A DNA stretch of 64,000 bases from Burkholderiaceae bacterium (GTDB taxonomy: Bacteria; Pseudomonadota; Gammaproteobacteria; Burkholderiales; Burkholderiaceae_C). Shown here one piece after another: positions 7,388-14,485 of the stretch. The DNA is taken from assembly GCA_030695205.1 (NCBI GenBank), contig JAUYTN010000059.1:124001-188000 (forward strand), in the 5' to 3' direction. Under the pieces are notes generated by a model that was not told the origin of the DNA, did not search any database, and worked only from the letters and a program-made list of their open reading frames with translations. Position 1 is the stretch's first letter. The number at the start of each line of letters is the position of its first letter. The translations under genes and the position numbers were made by a program.

Positions 7388-9757
7388 ATGCGTTTGCCCC
7401 ACCCGTTTGTGCCCACCTGGCTGCCCGCCCACAGGCCAGCAGCCCGGTGGCTTCGCGCCTTGGCGCTGTGCAGCGCCCTGGTTGCTCCGTGGGCCCATGC
7501 CGCACAAGCGGCACCACCCAGTGCCCACCCTGCACCGTCAGCCAGTGCCCTGCCCCCGCCTGTACCTGCAAAAGCGACAACAGCGACAACTCCGACAGCA
7601 CCGACCAGGCCCAGGATTGCGCTGGTGCTGTCGGGTGGGGGCGCGCGCGGGTTTGCCCACATTGGGGTGCTCAAGGCACTGGAGCAGGCCCGGGTACCCA
7701 TCGACATGGTGGTGGGCACCTCCATGGGGGCCATCATCGGCGGGCTGTATGCCAGCGGCATGACGCCAGACACCCTGGAGCGGGAGCTGCTGGCCATCGA
7801 CTGGACAGCGCTGTTCGCGGGCCGTTCCCCCAGGCAAACGCTGTCCCTGCGCGACAAAGAGCAAGACTTTGACCTGTCTCCGGTGCTGCAGCTGGGGTTC
7901 AGAAACGGCAACTTTGTGCTGCCCTCGGGCGCTGTCTCCAGCCAGTCGCTGGAGTGGATGCTCAGGCGCTACACCCTCTCCAGCCGCCACCTCAGCCACT
8001 TTGATGCGCTGCCCATCCGCTTTCGAGCCGTGGCCACCGACATGGAAACCGGCCAGGCGGTGGTGATCGACCAGGGCGACCTCGCCGCCGCCCTGCGCGC
8101 CAGCATGTCGGTACCGGGTGTGTTTGCGCCACTGGAAATCAATGGCCGCATCCTGGGCGACGGTGGCCTGGTGGACAACCTGCCGGTGGATGTGGCCCGC
8201 TCGCTGGGGGCCGATGCGGTCATTGCCGTCAACATCGGCACCCCCCTGGCCGGGCGGGACTCGCTCGGCAGCGTACTGGGCGTGAGCGCCCAGATGATCA
8301 ACATCCTCACCGAGCAAAACGTGCAACGCAGCATGGCCCAGCTGGATAGACGCGACCTGCTGCTGGCCCCGCCCCTGGTCAGGCTGACAGCGGCCGATTT
8401 CGAGCGGGTGGCCGAGATCATTGCACTGGGCTCGGCCTACGCCGCCACCGTGGATGCATCGCTGGAGCGGTTTTCGGTCAGCGCGGCCGATTACGCCAGC
8501 TGGCAGCTGCAACGCGCAGCGCTGGCAGACCCCACACCGGCGGCCCTTGCGTTTGTGGAGGTGCGAGGCGTGGCCCCCGAGCGCGCCACCCACCTGGCCA
8601 GCCAACTCACCACCACCGCTGGCCAGCCGCTTGAGCCCATGACGCTGGAGGCGGATTTGCGCCAACTCAGCGCCAACCGGGACTTTGGGCGGGTGGACTA
8701 CCGCCTTGTGCCCGGCGCCGACGGAGCGGGCGAAGGCCTGCTCATCCATTTGGAAGACAACCCGCTGGGGGAACACTTTTTTCGGGTGGGCCTGGACCTG
8801 AACACCGATTTGCAAGGCGACGCCAGCTTCAACATCCGCATCAACCACCAGCAGCGCGCCATCACTGCCAGTGGCACGGAGTGGCGCAACCAGGTGTCGC
8901 TGGGCAGCACCACCGGGCTGACCACCGAGCTCTACCACCCCGTGGGTGGCAACCGAGACCGCTTTGTATCGCTCTACCTCAGCGCCAACCAGACACGGCT
9001 GGAACTCTATGACCCCTCTGGCCCCGCGCTGGGCCTGATCAACCGCAGCGCGGGCCAGCTCGGCCTGGTGCATGGCTGGACGTTGGGGCGGGCGGGGCAG
9101 GTCGGGGATGTGCGAACCGGTGTGTTTGTCAACCGCCGCCGCCTGGAGCCCGAGCTGCTGCGCGACCATGCCGCGACCACGTATCCGCCATCGCTGTGGA
9201 CCGAAGGCGGCCTGGAGGCTTCCCTGGTGACCGACCAACTGGACCAGGCCAACTTTCCCCACCACGGCCACCGCCTGAAGGCGCAGGCCAAGCTGGGGAG
9301 GCGGCACACCCGCTCAGGCACCGAGTCGTTTGACCTGCTGGCGCTGGAGGGCACGCAGGCCCACAGCTGGGGGGCACACACCGTCAACCTCCACGCCCGA
9401 CTGGCCCGGGTGACCAACGTGCCCACCGCCGCGATTGACGAGTTCGCGCTGGGTGGGTTCCAGCAGCTGTCGGGACACAAGCTGGGGCAGTTTTCGGGCA
9501 ACTACATCGGGCTGGCACGCCTGGGTTACTACCAGCGACTCGAAACTAGGCTGGCGCTGGCCCGGGCCCTGTTTGTGGGGGCCACCGCCGAGGTGGGCAA
9601 CGCATGGGCCGACATCGCCAGCCTGAAGCGGGGCAAGATCAAAACCGGCTACAGCCTGTATGTGGGCGCGGACACCGGTATGGGCCCCATGTATGTGAGC
9701 CTGGTGCATGCGCCGCAGGGGCGCACCGGTCTGTACGTTTTTATCGGACGGCCCTGA
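7388..9757 (+). CDS. Patatin-like phospholipase with POTRA and beta-barrel (PlpD-like, type Vd secretion)
   Basis: A 789-residue predicted outer-membrane or secreted lipase. A signal peptide runs to about residue 38 (ends AHA). A Pro/Ala/Thr linker follows, then the patatin domain: oxyanion loop GGGARG at 83-88, nucleophile GTSMG with Ser112, and the dyad Asp258 in LGDGGLVDN. A single POTRA-like segment is at about 385-465, and a 16-strand-type barrel of the bacterial surface antigen family extends to the C-terminus. This is the layout of P. aeruginosa PlpD, whose passenger is exported through its own barrel. The last residues are YVFIGRP, so the usual terminal aromatic BAM signal is not the final residue. 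Confidence 0.9.
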   Translation: MRLPHPFVPTWLPAHRPAARWLRALALCSALVAPWAHAAQAAPPSAHPAPSASALPPPVPAKATTATTPTAPTRPRIALVLSGGGARGFAHIGVLKALEQARVPIDMVVGTSMGAIIGGLYASGMTPDTLERELLAIDWTALFAGRSPRQTLSLRDKEQDFDLSPVLQLGFRNGNFVLPSGAVSSQSLEWMLRRYTLSSRHLSHFDALPIRFRAVATDMETGQAVVIDQGDLAAALRASMSVPGVFAPLEINGRILGDGGLVDNLPVDVARSLGADAVIAVNIGTPLAGRDSLGSVLGVSAQMINILTEQNVQRSMAQLDRRDLLLAPPLVRLTAADFERVAEIIALGSAYAATVDASLERFSVSAADYASWQLQRAALADPTPAALAFVEVRGVAPERATHLASQLTTTAGQPLEPMTLEADLRQLSANRDFGRVDYRLVPGADGAGEGLLIHLEDNPLGEHFFRVGLDLNTDLQGDASFNIRINHQQRAITASGTEWRNQVSLGSTTGLTTELYHPVGGNRDRFVSLYLSANQTRLELYDPSGPALGLINRSAGQLGLVHGWTLGRAGQVGDVRTGVFVNRRRLEPELLRDHAATTYPPSLWTEGGLEASLVTDQLDQANFPHHGHRLKAQAKLGRRHTRSGTESFDLLALEGTQAHSWGAHTVNLHARLARVTNVPTAAIDEFALGGFQQLSGHKLGQFSGNYIGLARLGYYQRLETRLALARALFVGATAEVGNAWADIASLKRGKIKTGYSLYVGADTGMGPMYVSLVHAPQGRTGLYVFIGRP

Positions 9758-9797
9758 CAGGAGTAAGGAAGCCCAGGACCGGGGCCACCACCGCGCG

Positions 9798-10472
9798 TCA
9801 GCGGAAGCGACTCTGTGGAACGGTTTTGAGCTCGCCGTCCAGCGTGGCCAGGTAGTTGGCCAGTTGCTTCAGCTCGGACAATTTGTACTGGGCAACTGTG
9901 CCACCCATGATGGGGTTGCCGCGCCCCACGACATGGCTGTTTTGGGGGGTGTAGGCCTTGAGGGCGACGTAGAGGTAGTCGGCATGTTGCCCGGCAATCT
10001 TGGGATAGCTTGGGTCAATGGGCTTGCTGAAATTGGCTCCGTGGCAAGACGCACACGCACCTTTTTCCAGCAAAGCGGCCACCGCCACTGTGGGCTGGCG
10101 GCTGGGGGCCTCTGCGGCCACCACATTGCCTGCATGGCTGCCATAGAACGCTGCCAGATCGGCCATGTCCTGCTCGGACAGCGATGCCGCGATGCCGCGC
10201 ATGGACGGGTGCTTACGGTCACCCTTCTGGTAGGCCACCAAGGCAGAGACGATGTACCCCGGCGTCTGCCCCGAAATTTTGGGCACCTTGTGGATCTCGG
10301 GGAAGCTGTTCTGGTACCCGACAATGCCGTGGCAACCGATGCACATGGCCGCCTTGGTTTCACCTGCCTTGACATCGCCTGCCGGGGCCTGCGCCATCAC
10401 TGCGGCAGATGCAAAGAAAAGGGTCGCACCAGCGACAACCGCTGCAAACGGCTTGGGCATCGAATGGGTCAT
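9798..10472 (-). CDS. Diheme cytochrome c4-type protein
   Basis: A 224-residue periplasmic electron carrier. A signal peptide ending at VMAQA is followed by two cytochrome c domains, each with a heme-attachment motif (CIGCH in the first, CASCH in the second). Distal Met ligands are likely in the HPSMRG and NPIMGG segments. This is the c4-type arrangement, which usually donates electrons to a terminal oxidase. I choose the ATG at 10470-10472 because the longer frame would start at a TTG with no ribosome-binding site. A TATAAT and an FNR-like palindrome lie just upstream, suggesting oxygen control. Confidence 0.9.
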   Translation of the reverse strand: MTHSMPKPFAAVVAGATLFFASAAVMAQAPAGDVKAGETKAAMCIGCHGIVGYQNSFPEIHKVPKISGQTPGYIVSALVAYQKGDRKHPSMRGIAASLSEQDMADLAAFYGSHAGNVVAAEAPSRQPTVAVAALLEKGACASCHGANFSKPIDPSYPKIAGQHADYLYVALKAYTPQNSHVVGRGNPIMGGTVAQYKLSELKQLANYLATLDGELKTVPQSRFR

Positions 10473-10495
10473 AGTGAGGGAAATGAGATGGTTGA

Positions 10496-10521
10496 TTGAC
10501 AAAAATCAACGCTCAATTATA
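10496..10521 (-). promoter_or_regulatory. Promoter -10 and FNR/ANR-like box upstream of cytochrome c4 gene
   Basis: TTGAC-AAAA-ATCAA at 10496-10509 matches the FNR/ANR consensus TTGAT-N4-ATCAA at 9 of 10 conserved positions. On the minus strand a perfect TATAAT (10516-10521) precedes it, putting the probable transcription start near 10509 and the box over the start. A box in that position usually means repression under low oxygen. The -35 is poor, so the promoter call is tentative. Confidence 0.42.
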
Positions 10522-10697
10522 TAGACTCAGGTAGCTGGACGCTCTGGCGTTTTCCCTCGGTACCACCTCCCGATGGCCCAGCTCCCGGACTCAACCCCGG
10601 GGCACAGCAACCCCAAACAGCCCCCGCTCCCGCCACCGCACTCCAGCGCCTTACGCACGCCACCCTCCCATTTCCACCGGACCCAGGACCCCACGCC

Positions 10698-11552
10698 ATG
10701 AAATTCACAGGCTCGCAGAACTACGTTGCCACCGCCGACCTGATGCTGGCCGTCAACGCCGCCATCACCTTGAAGCGCCCGCTGCTCGTCAAGGGCGAAC
10801 CCGGCACCGGCAAAACCATGCTGGCCGAAGAGGTGGCCGAAGCGCTGAACCTGCCGCTGCTGCAGTGGCACATCAAAAGCACCACCAAAGCGCAGCAAGG
10901 CCTGTACGAGTACGACGCGGTCAGCCGCCTGCGTGACAGCCAGCTGTCTGGCGTGGATGGCGGCGAAAAGGTCAAAAACATCAACAACTACATCGTCAAA
11001 GGTGTGTTGTGGCAGGCCTTCACGGCCGAGCAGCCCGTGGCGCTGCTGATCGACGAAATTGACAAGGCCGACATCGAGTTCCCCAACGACCTGCTCCGCG
11101 AGCTCGACCGCATGGAGTTTTACTGCTACGAAACCCGCGAACTGGTTCGGGCCAAGCACCGCCCGCTGGTGTTCATCACCTCCAACAACGAAAAAGAGCT
11201 GCCCGACGCCTTTTTGCGCCGTTGCTTCTTCCACTACATCAAGTTCCCCGATGCGCCGGTGATGCAGCAAATTGTGGATGTGCATTTCCCCGGCCTGAAA
11301 AAGGAGCTGCTGACGGCGGCCATGAAAACCTTTTTCGACATCCGCAACCTGCCCGGCCTCAAGAAAAAGCCCAGCACCAGCGAGCTACTGGACTGGCTCA
11401 AGCTGCTGATGGCAGAAGACATCCCGCTGACAGCCCTGCAAAGCGCCGACCAGAAAGTCAGCGTGCCCCCGCTGGTGGGCGCGCTGCTGAAGAACGAGCA
11501 GGACGTGACCCTGTTTGAAAAGCTGGTGTTCATGAACCAGAGGAACCGTTGA
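10698..11552 (+). CDS. MoxR-family AAA+ ATPase
   Basis: A 284-residue AAA+ protein with Walker A GEPGTGKTM at about 33-41, Walker B LLIDEIDKAD, and sensor/arginine-finger region FITSNNEKELPDAFLRR. MoxR ATPases work with a VWA-domain partner as chaperone-like machines that activate or insert cofactors into other proteins. The expected partner is the VWA gene at 13283, but here it is separated from the ATPase by a GNAT gene and a vapBC pair. The ATG follows AGGA by a usable distance, and the GNAT gene starts one base after the stop. Confidence 0.92.
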   Translation: MKFTGSQNYVATADLMLAVNAAITLKRPLLVKGEPGTGKTMLAEEVAEALNLPLLQWHIKSTTKAQQGLYEYDAVSRLRDSQLSGVDGGEKVKNINNYIVKGVLWQAFTAEQPVALLIDEIDKADIEFPNDLLRELDRMEFYCYETRELVRAKHRPLVFITSNNEKELPDAFLRRCFFHYIKFPDAPVMQQIVDVHFPGLKKELLTAAMKTFFDIRNLPGLKKKPSTSELLDWLKLLMAEDIPLTALQSADQKVSVPPLVGALLKNEQDVTLFEKLVFMNQRNR

Positions 11553-11553
11553 C

Positions 11554-12150
11554 ATGGCCTTTGTTGAACCTGTCACCCTCAGCGCCCACGGCGTGACACT
11601 GCGCCCCCTCACCCTGGACGACGAGGCAGGCCTGCAAGCCGCCGCCGCCGACGGCCAGCTGTGGAAGCTGCGCATCACCTCGGTGCCCGAGCCGGAACAC
11701 ACCCGCCAGTACATAGCCGACGCGCTGGCCACGCGCGAGGCGGGCAACCGCTTCCCCTTTGCGGTGACCGACAGCGCCACCGGCCAAGTGCTGGGCTGCA
11801 CCAGCTACCACGACATCGTGCCCGCCGTGAAGCGCGTGGAAATCGGCTGGACGTGGTACGCCAAACGCGTGCAGCGCACCCGCGTCAACACCGTGGCCAA
11901 ACTGCTGCTGCTGACCCACGCGTTTGAAACCCTGGGCTGCCACGTGGTGGGCTGGCGCACCGACAACTTCAACTTTGCGTCACAACGTGCCATCGAGCGG
12001 CTGGGCGCGAAGAAGGACGGCGTGATCCGCGGCCACGCCCTGCGCCGCGACGGCACCATCCGCGACACCGTCATGTACAGCATGCGGAGTGGGGAGTGGC
12101 CCGAGGCCAAAGCACAGTTGCTTTATTTACTGGAGCAAAGGCACGAGTAA
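11554..12150 (+). CDS. GNAT-family N-acetyltransferase (RimJ/RimL type)
   Basis: A 198-residue cytoplasmic acetyl-CoA-dependent acyltransferase of the GNAT_3 type. The core strand GQVLGCTSYHDIVP and VEIGWTWYAKRVQRTRVNT form the acetyl-CoA-binding region. The tail WRTDNFNFASQRAIERLGAK is the RimJ/RimL-type helix that precedes the last strands. The substrate is unknown and could be a protein N-terminus or a small molecule. It starts one nucleotide after the MoxR stop codon (TGACATG), so it is read in the same transcript. Confidence 0.88.
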   Translation: MAFVEPVTLSAHGVTLRPLTLDDEAGLQAAAADGQLWKLRITSVPEPEHTRQYIADALATREAGNRFPFAVTDSATGQVLGCTSYHDIVPAVKRVEIGWTWYAKRVQRTRVNTVAKLLLLTHAFETLGCHVVGWRTDNFNFASQRAIERLGAKKDGVIRGHALRRDGTIRDTVMYSMRSGEWPEAKAQLLYLLEQRHE

Positions 12151-12224
12151 CAGAAAGCGGTGATGAGCAATTTTTTGTGAATCCTCACCACCGTCCCAAC
12201 GGATAAACCGAAGACCTGATCCGA

Positions 12225-12265
12225 TAGACCTCAGTGCTCTCAATGTATATACTTAACATATATAC
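12225..12265 (+). promoter_or_regulatory. vapBC promoter with embedded palindromic operator
   Basis: A -35 like TAGACC (12225-12230) and a -10 TATACT (12248-12253) are 17 nt apart. The -10 lies inside an inverted repeat with 7-nt arms GTATATA and TATATAC (12245-12265, spacer 7). VapB-VapC complexes usually autorepress by binding such palindromes over the promoter. AAGGG at 12267-12271 is the ribosome-binding site for vapB. Confidence 0.6.
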
Positions 12266-12278
12266 GTAAGGGTTCCAC

Positions 12279-12554
12279 ATGACAGAAGCAGCTATCTTTA
12301 TGTCGGGCAACAGCCAGGCGGTGCGACTGCCCAAATCATTCAGGTTCAACACCAAATCGGTCGAGATTTTTCGGCGCGGCGACGAGGTGGTGTTGCGTGA
12401 AAAAAAACAAACGCTGGCCGAAGCCCTGGGCAACTGGCCCGATGTGTCAGACGGTGAAGCAACCGCGTGGGACGCCGTGATGGCTGACAACAAAGCGCTG
12501 CCGACCCAGGAACGCGACTGGGCTGACCTGCTGGCCGAACAGCAAGTGCGATGA
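12279..12554 (+). CDS. vapB: VapB-type antitoxin (AbrB/SpoVT-like)
   Basis: A 91-residue antitoxin. Residues 1-45 form the swapped-hairpin AbrB DNA-binding domain (SGNSQAVRLPKSFRF, then VEIFRRGDEVVL). The acidic C-terminus (DWADLLAEQQV) is the expected toxin-binding tail. It should neutralise VapC and repress its own promoter through the palindrome just upstream. Its stop overlaps the vapC start by 4 nt. Single 60-nt lines here are about 55% G+C, below the flanking genes, consistent with acquisition by transfer. Confidence 0.88.
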   Translation: MTEAAIFMSGNSQAVRLPKSFRFNTKSVEIFRRGDEVVLREKKQTLAEALGNWPDVSDGEATAWDAVMADNKALPTQERDWADLLAEQQVR

Positions 12555-12958
12555 GTTACCTGTTGGACACCAACACCGTCAGCTATTTCTTGCGGGACCA
12601 TTCCCCTGCACTGACTGCCAAGCTGATGAACACGGCACCCGATGTGCTGGCCGTTTCAGTCGTGACGGCGGGCGAACTGCACTTCGGATTGAACAAACTG
12701 GGGCCAGGCTTTCGAACAACGGCCCTGGCTGCAAGGCTGGACAAGCTGCTGCAAGCCATTGCCACGGAGCCACTCCCAGCCGAAGCCGCTGCCCACTACG
12801 GCCAAATTCGAGCCCACCTGGAAGCCAAAGGCACCCCCATCGGCGGCAATGACCTGTGGATTGCCGCACATGCTCTGGCAGCAGACCTGACACTGGTCAC
12901 CCACAACCTGCGCGAGTTCGAACGGGTGCCGGGGTTGAAGGTGGAGAGTTGGGTGTGA
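12551..12958 (+). CDS. vapC: VapC-type PIN-domain toxin ribonuclease
   Basis: A 135-residue PIN nuclease. The acidic Mg2+-binding residues are visible: Asp6 in YLLDTNT, Glu in VTAGELHFG, Asp in GGNDLWIAAHAL, and the closing THNLREFERVPGL. VapC toxins cleave tRNA or rRNA when freed from VapB. ATGA overlap with vapB gives coupled translation. The pair sits between the two halves of the MoxR/VWA locus and looks intact. Confidence 0.9.
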   Translation: MSYLLDTNTVSYFLRDHSPALTAKLMNTAPDVLAVSVVTAGELHFGLNKLGPGFRTTALAARLDKLLQAIATEPLPAEAAAHYGQIRAHLEAKGTPIGGNDLWIAAHALAADLTLVTHNLREFERVPGLKVESWV

Positions 12959-13008
12959 GGAAAGCGATGCGTCTGTGCGCAGGCGTTGCCACGATCCGTC
13001 TCCAATGC

Positions 13009-13188
13009 AACGCACCCGAACAAGTAGCCGTTCAAGCAACCGAACAAGTAACAGCCCAGGTGATGAAGCTGCTAGGCATACTGGCACCGGGACCACTTGG
13101 CACCAAAGCCGCCATGGTTGAACTGGGTTTGGCCCAACAGCCGCTTGCAAAAGTACCGCCTGACACCGACCGGCCACGCCTTGCTACC
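13009..13188 (+). pseudogene. Degenerate fragment resembling the C-terminal winged helix of Fic/AlbA_2 (RecG-like) proteins
   Basis: In one frame this stretch reads PEQVAVQATEQVTAQVMKLL, then GILAPGPLGTKAAMVELGLA, then PDTDRPR. This recalls the repeated EQVTEQV helix and winged helix at the end of AlbA_2/RecG-like ATP-binding proteins and some Fic proteins. No start, catalytic domain or proper end is present. It fills most of the 324 nt between vapC and the VWA gene, with repeat copy 3 as the remainder. The call is from pattern memory and is tentative. Confidence 0.3.
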
Positions 13189-13196
13189 CAGTCAGC

Positions 13197-13255
13197 AACA
13201 ATAGCTGTAAACCCAATAAATAAAAGCGGTAAAGCCATATTTTTCTTTAAATTTT
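13197..13255 (-). repeat. AT-rich dispersed element, copy 3
   Basis: On the minus strand it reads ATATGGCTTTACCGCTTTTA, then a spacer, then TTTACAGCTATTGTT, matching the family core and end. It lies directly upstream of the VWA gene. Confidence 0.7.
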
Positions 13256-13282
13256 CCGCGCAACTACTCCGTCAAGGCCCCC

Positions 13283-14470
13283 ATGCTGATCTCATTCTTC
13301 TACGCCCTGCGCGACTCCAAGCTGCCCGTCTCGGTCAAGGAATTCCTCACGCTGCTCGAAGCCCTCAAGGCCGATGTGGTGGGGCCCACCAACCCCGACG
13401 CGTGCAGCATGGACGACTTCTACTACCTCAGCCGCACGGCGCTGGTGAAGGACGAGAAGCACTTTGACAAGTTCGACCGCGCCTTTGCCGCCTACTTCAA
13501 AGGCGTCGAGATGGTGGCCGACTTCACCAAACCCATCCCCCAAGACTGGTTGCGCCAGGAGATGGAGCGCATCCTGTCTGACGAGCAAAAAGCCAACGCC
13601 CCCAAGATGGATTGGGACGAGCTGATGGAAACGCTCAAAAAACGGCTGGAAGAACAGAAAGAGCGCCACGAAGGCGGCAGCAAGTGGATCGGCACCGGCG
13701 GCACCAGCCCGTTTGGCCACGGTGGCAGCAACCCGCAGGGCATCCGCATCGGCGGCAAGGGCGGCAACAAAAGCGCCGTCAAGGTGTGGGACCAGCGCGC
13801 CTACCGCGACTACGACGACACGCAGGAGCTGGGCACCCGCAACATCAAGGTGGCGCTGCGCCGCCTGCGCAAGTTTGCCCGCATCGGCGCCGAAGACGAG
13901 CTGGACCTGGACGGCACCATCAAAGGCACAGCCGCCAACGCGGGCTGGCTGGACATCAAGATGCGGCCCGAGCGCCACAACCACGTCAAGGTGCTGCTGC
14001 TGATGGACGTGGGCGGCACCATGGACGACCATATCCACAGGGTGGAAGAGCTGTTTTCGGCGGTGAAGGCCGAGTTCAAACACCTGGAGTTCTATTACTT
14101 CCACAACTGCGTGTACGACTACATGTGGAAGAACAACCGCCGCCGCTATGCCGAAAAGTTCCCCACCTGGGACATCATCCGCAAGTACAACAAAGACTAC
14201 AAACTCATTTTTGTGGGCGATGCCACCATGAGCCCTTACGAAATTTTGCAACCCGGCGGCAGCGTGGAGTACAGCAACGAGGAAGCCGGGGCAGAATGGC
14301 TGCAACGCCTCACGCACGCATTCCCCAAATTCGCATGGATCAACCCCGAGCCACCCGGCATGTGGCAATACCGCCAGAGCATCAGCATCATCCAGCAACT
14401 CATGAGCGACCGCATGTACCCGCTCACCCTCAAAGGGCTGGAAGACACCATGCGCATGCTGTCCAAATAG
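13283..14470 (+). CDS. VWA-domain protein (CoxE-like), partner of MoxR ATPase
   Basis: A 395-residue protein. The N-terminal half (MLISFFYALRDSKLPVSVKE) is the CoxE-like helical region. A Gly-rich linker (about 130-170) leads to a von Willebrand A domain starting at VKVLLLMDVGGTMDD. The metal-ion site is DVGGTM rather than DxSxS, with Thr in place of Ser, which can still coordinate metal. Such proteins act with MoxR ATPases as a chaperone pair. The ATPase is 1.7 kb upstream, so the operon appears split. tamA starts 15 nt after the stop. Confidence 0.88.
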   Translation: MLISFFYALRDSKLPVSVKEFLTLLEALKADVVGPTNPDACSMDDFYYLSRTALVKDEKHFDKFDRAFAAYFKGVEMVADFTKPIPQDWLRQEMERILSDEQKANAPKMDWDELMETLKKRLEEQKERHEGGSKWIGTGGTSPFGHGGSNPQGIRIGGKGGNKSAVKVWDQRAYRDYDDTQELGTRNIKVALRRLRKFARIGAEDELDLDGTIKGTAANAGWLDIKMRPERHNHVKVLLLMDVGGTMDDHIHRVEELFSAVKAEFKHLEFYYFHNCVYDYMWKNNRRRYAEKFPTWDIIRKYNKDYKLIFVGDATMSPYEILQPGGSVEYSNEEAGAEWLQRLTHAFPKFAWINPEPPGMWQYRQSISIIQQLMSDRMYPLTLKGLEDTMRMLSK

Positions 14471-14485
14471 TCCCTATCCTGCTTC

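Noticed and set aside
7538..9307. 589-codon minus frame opposite the patatin-like gene
   Set aside because: Composition is antisense-like (His/Gln/Gly) and there is no ribosome-binding site or family match.
12856..13467. 203-codon frame spanning the vapC end, the gap and the VWA start
   Set aside because: It overlaps two sound genes in another frame. Only its middle recalls a known domain, so it is listed as a fragment rather than a gene.
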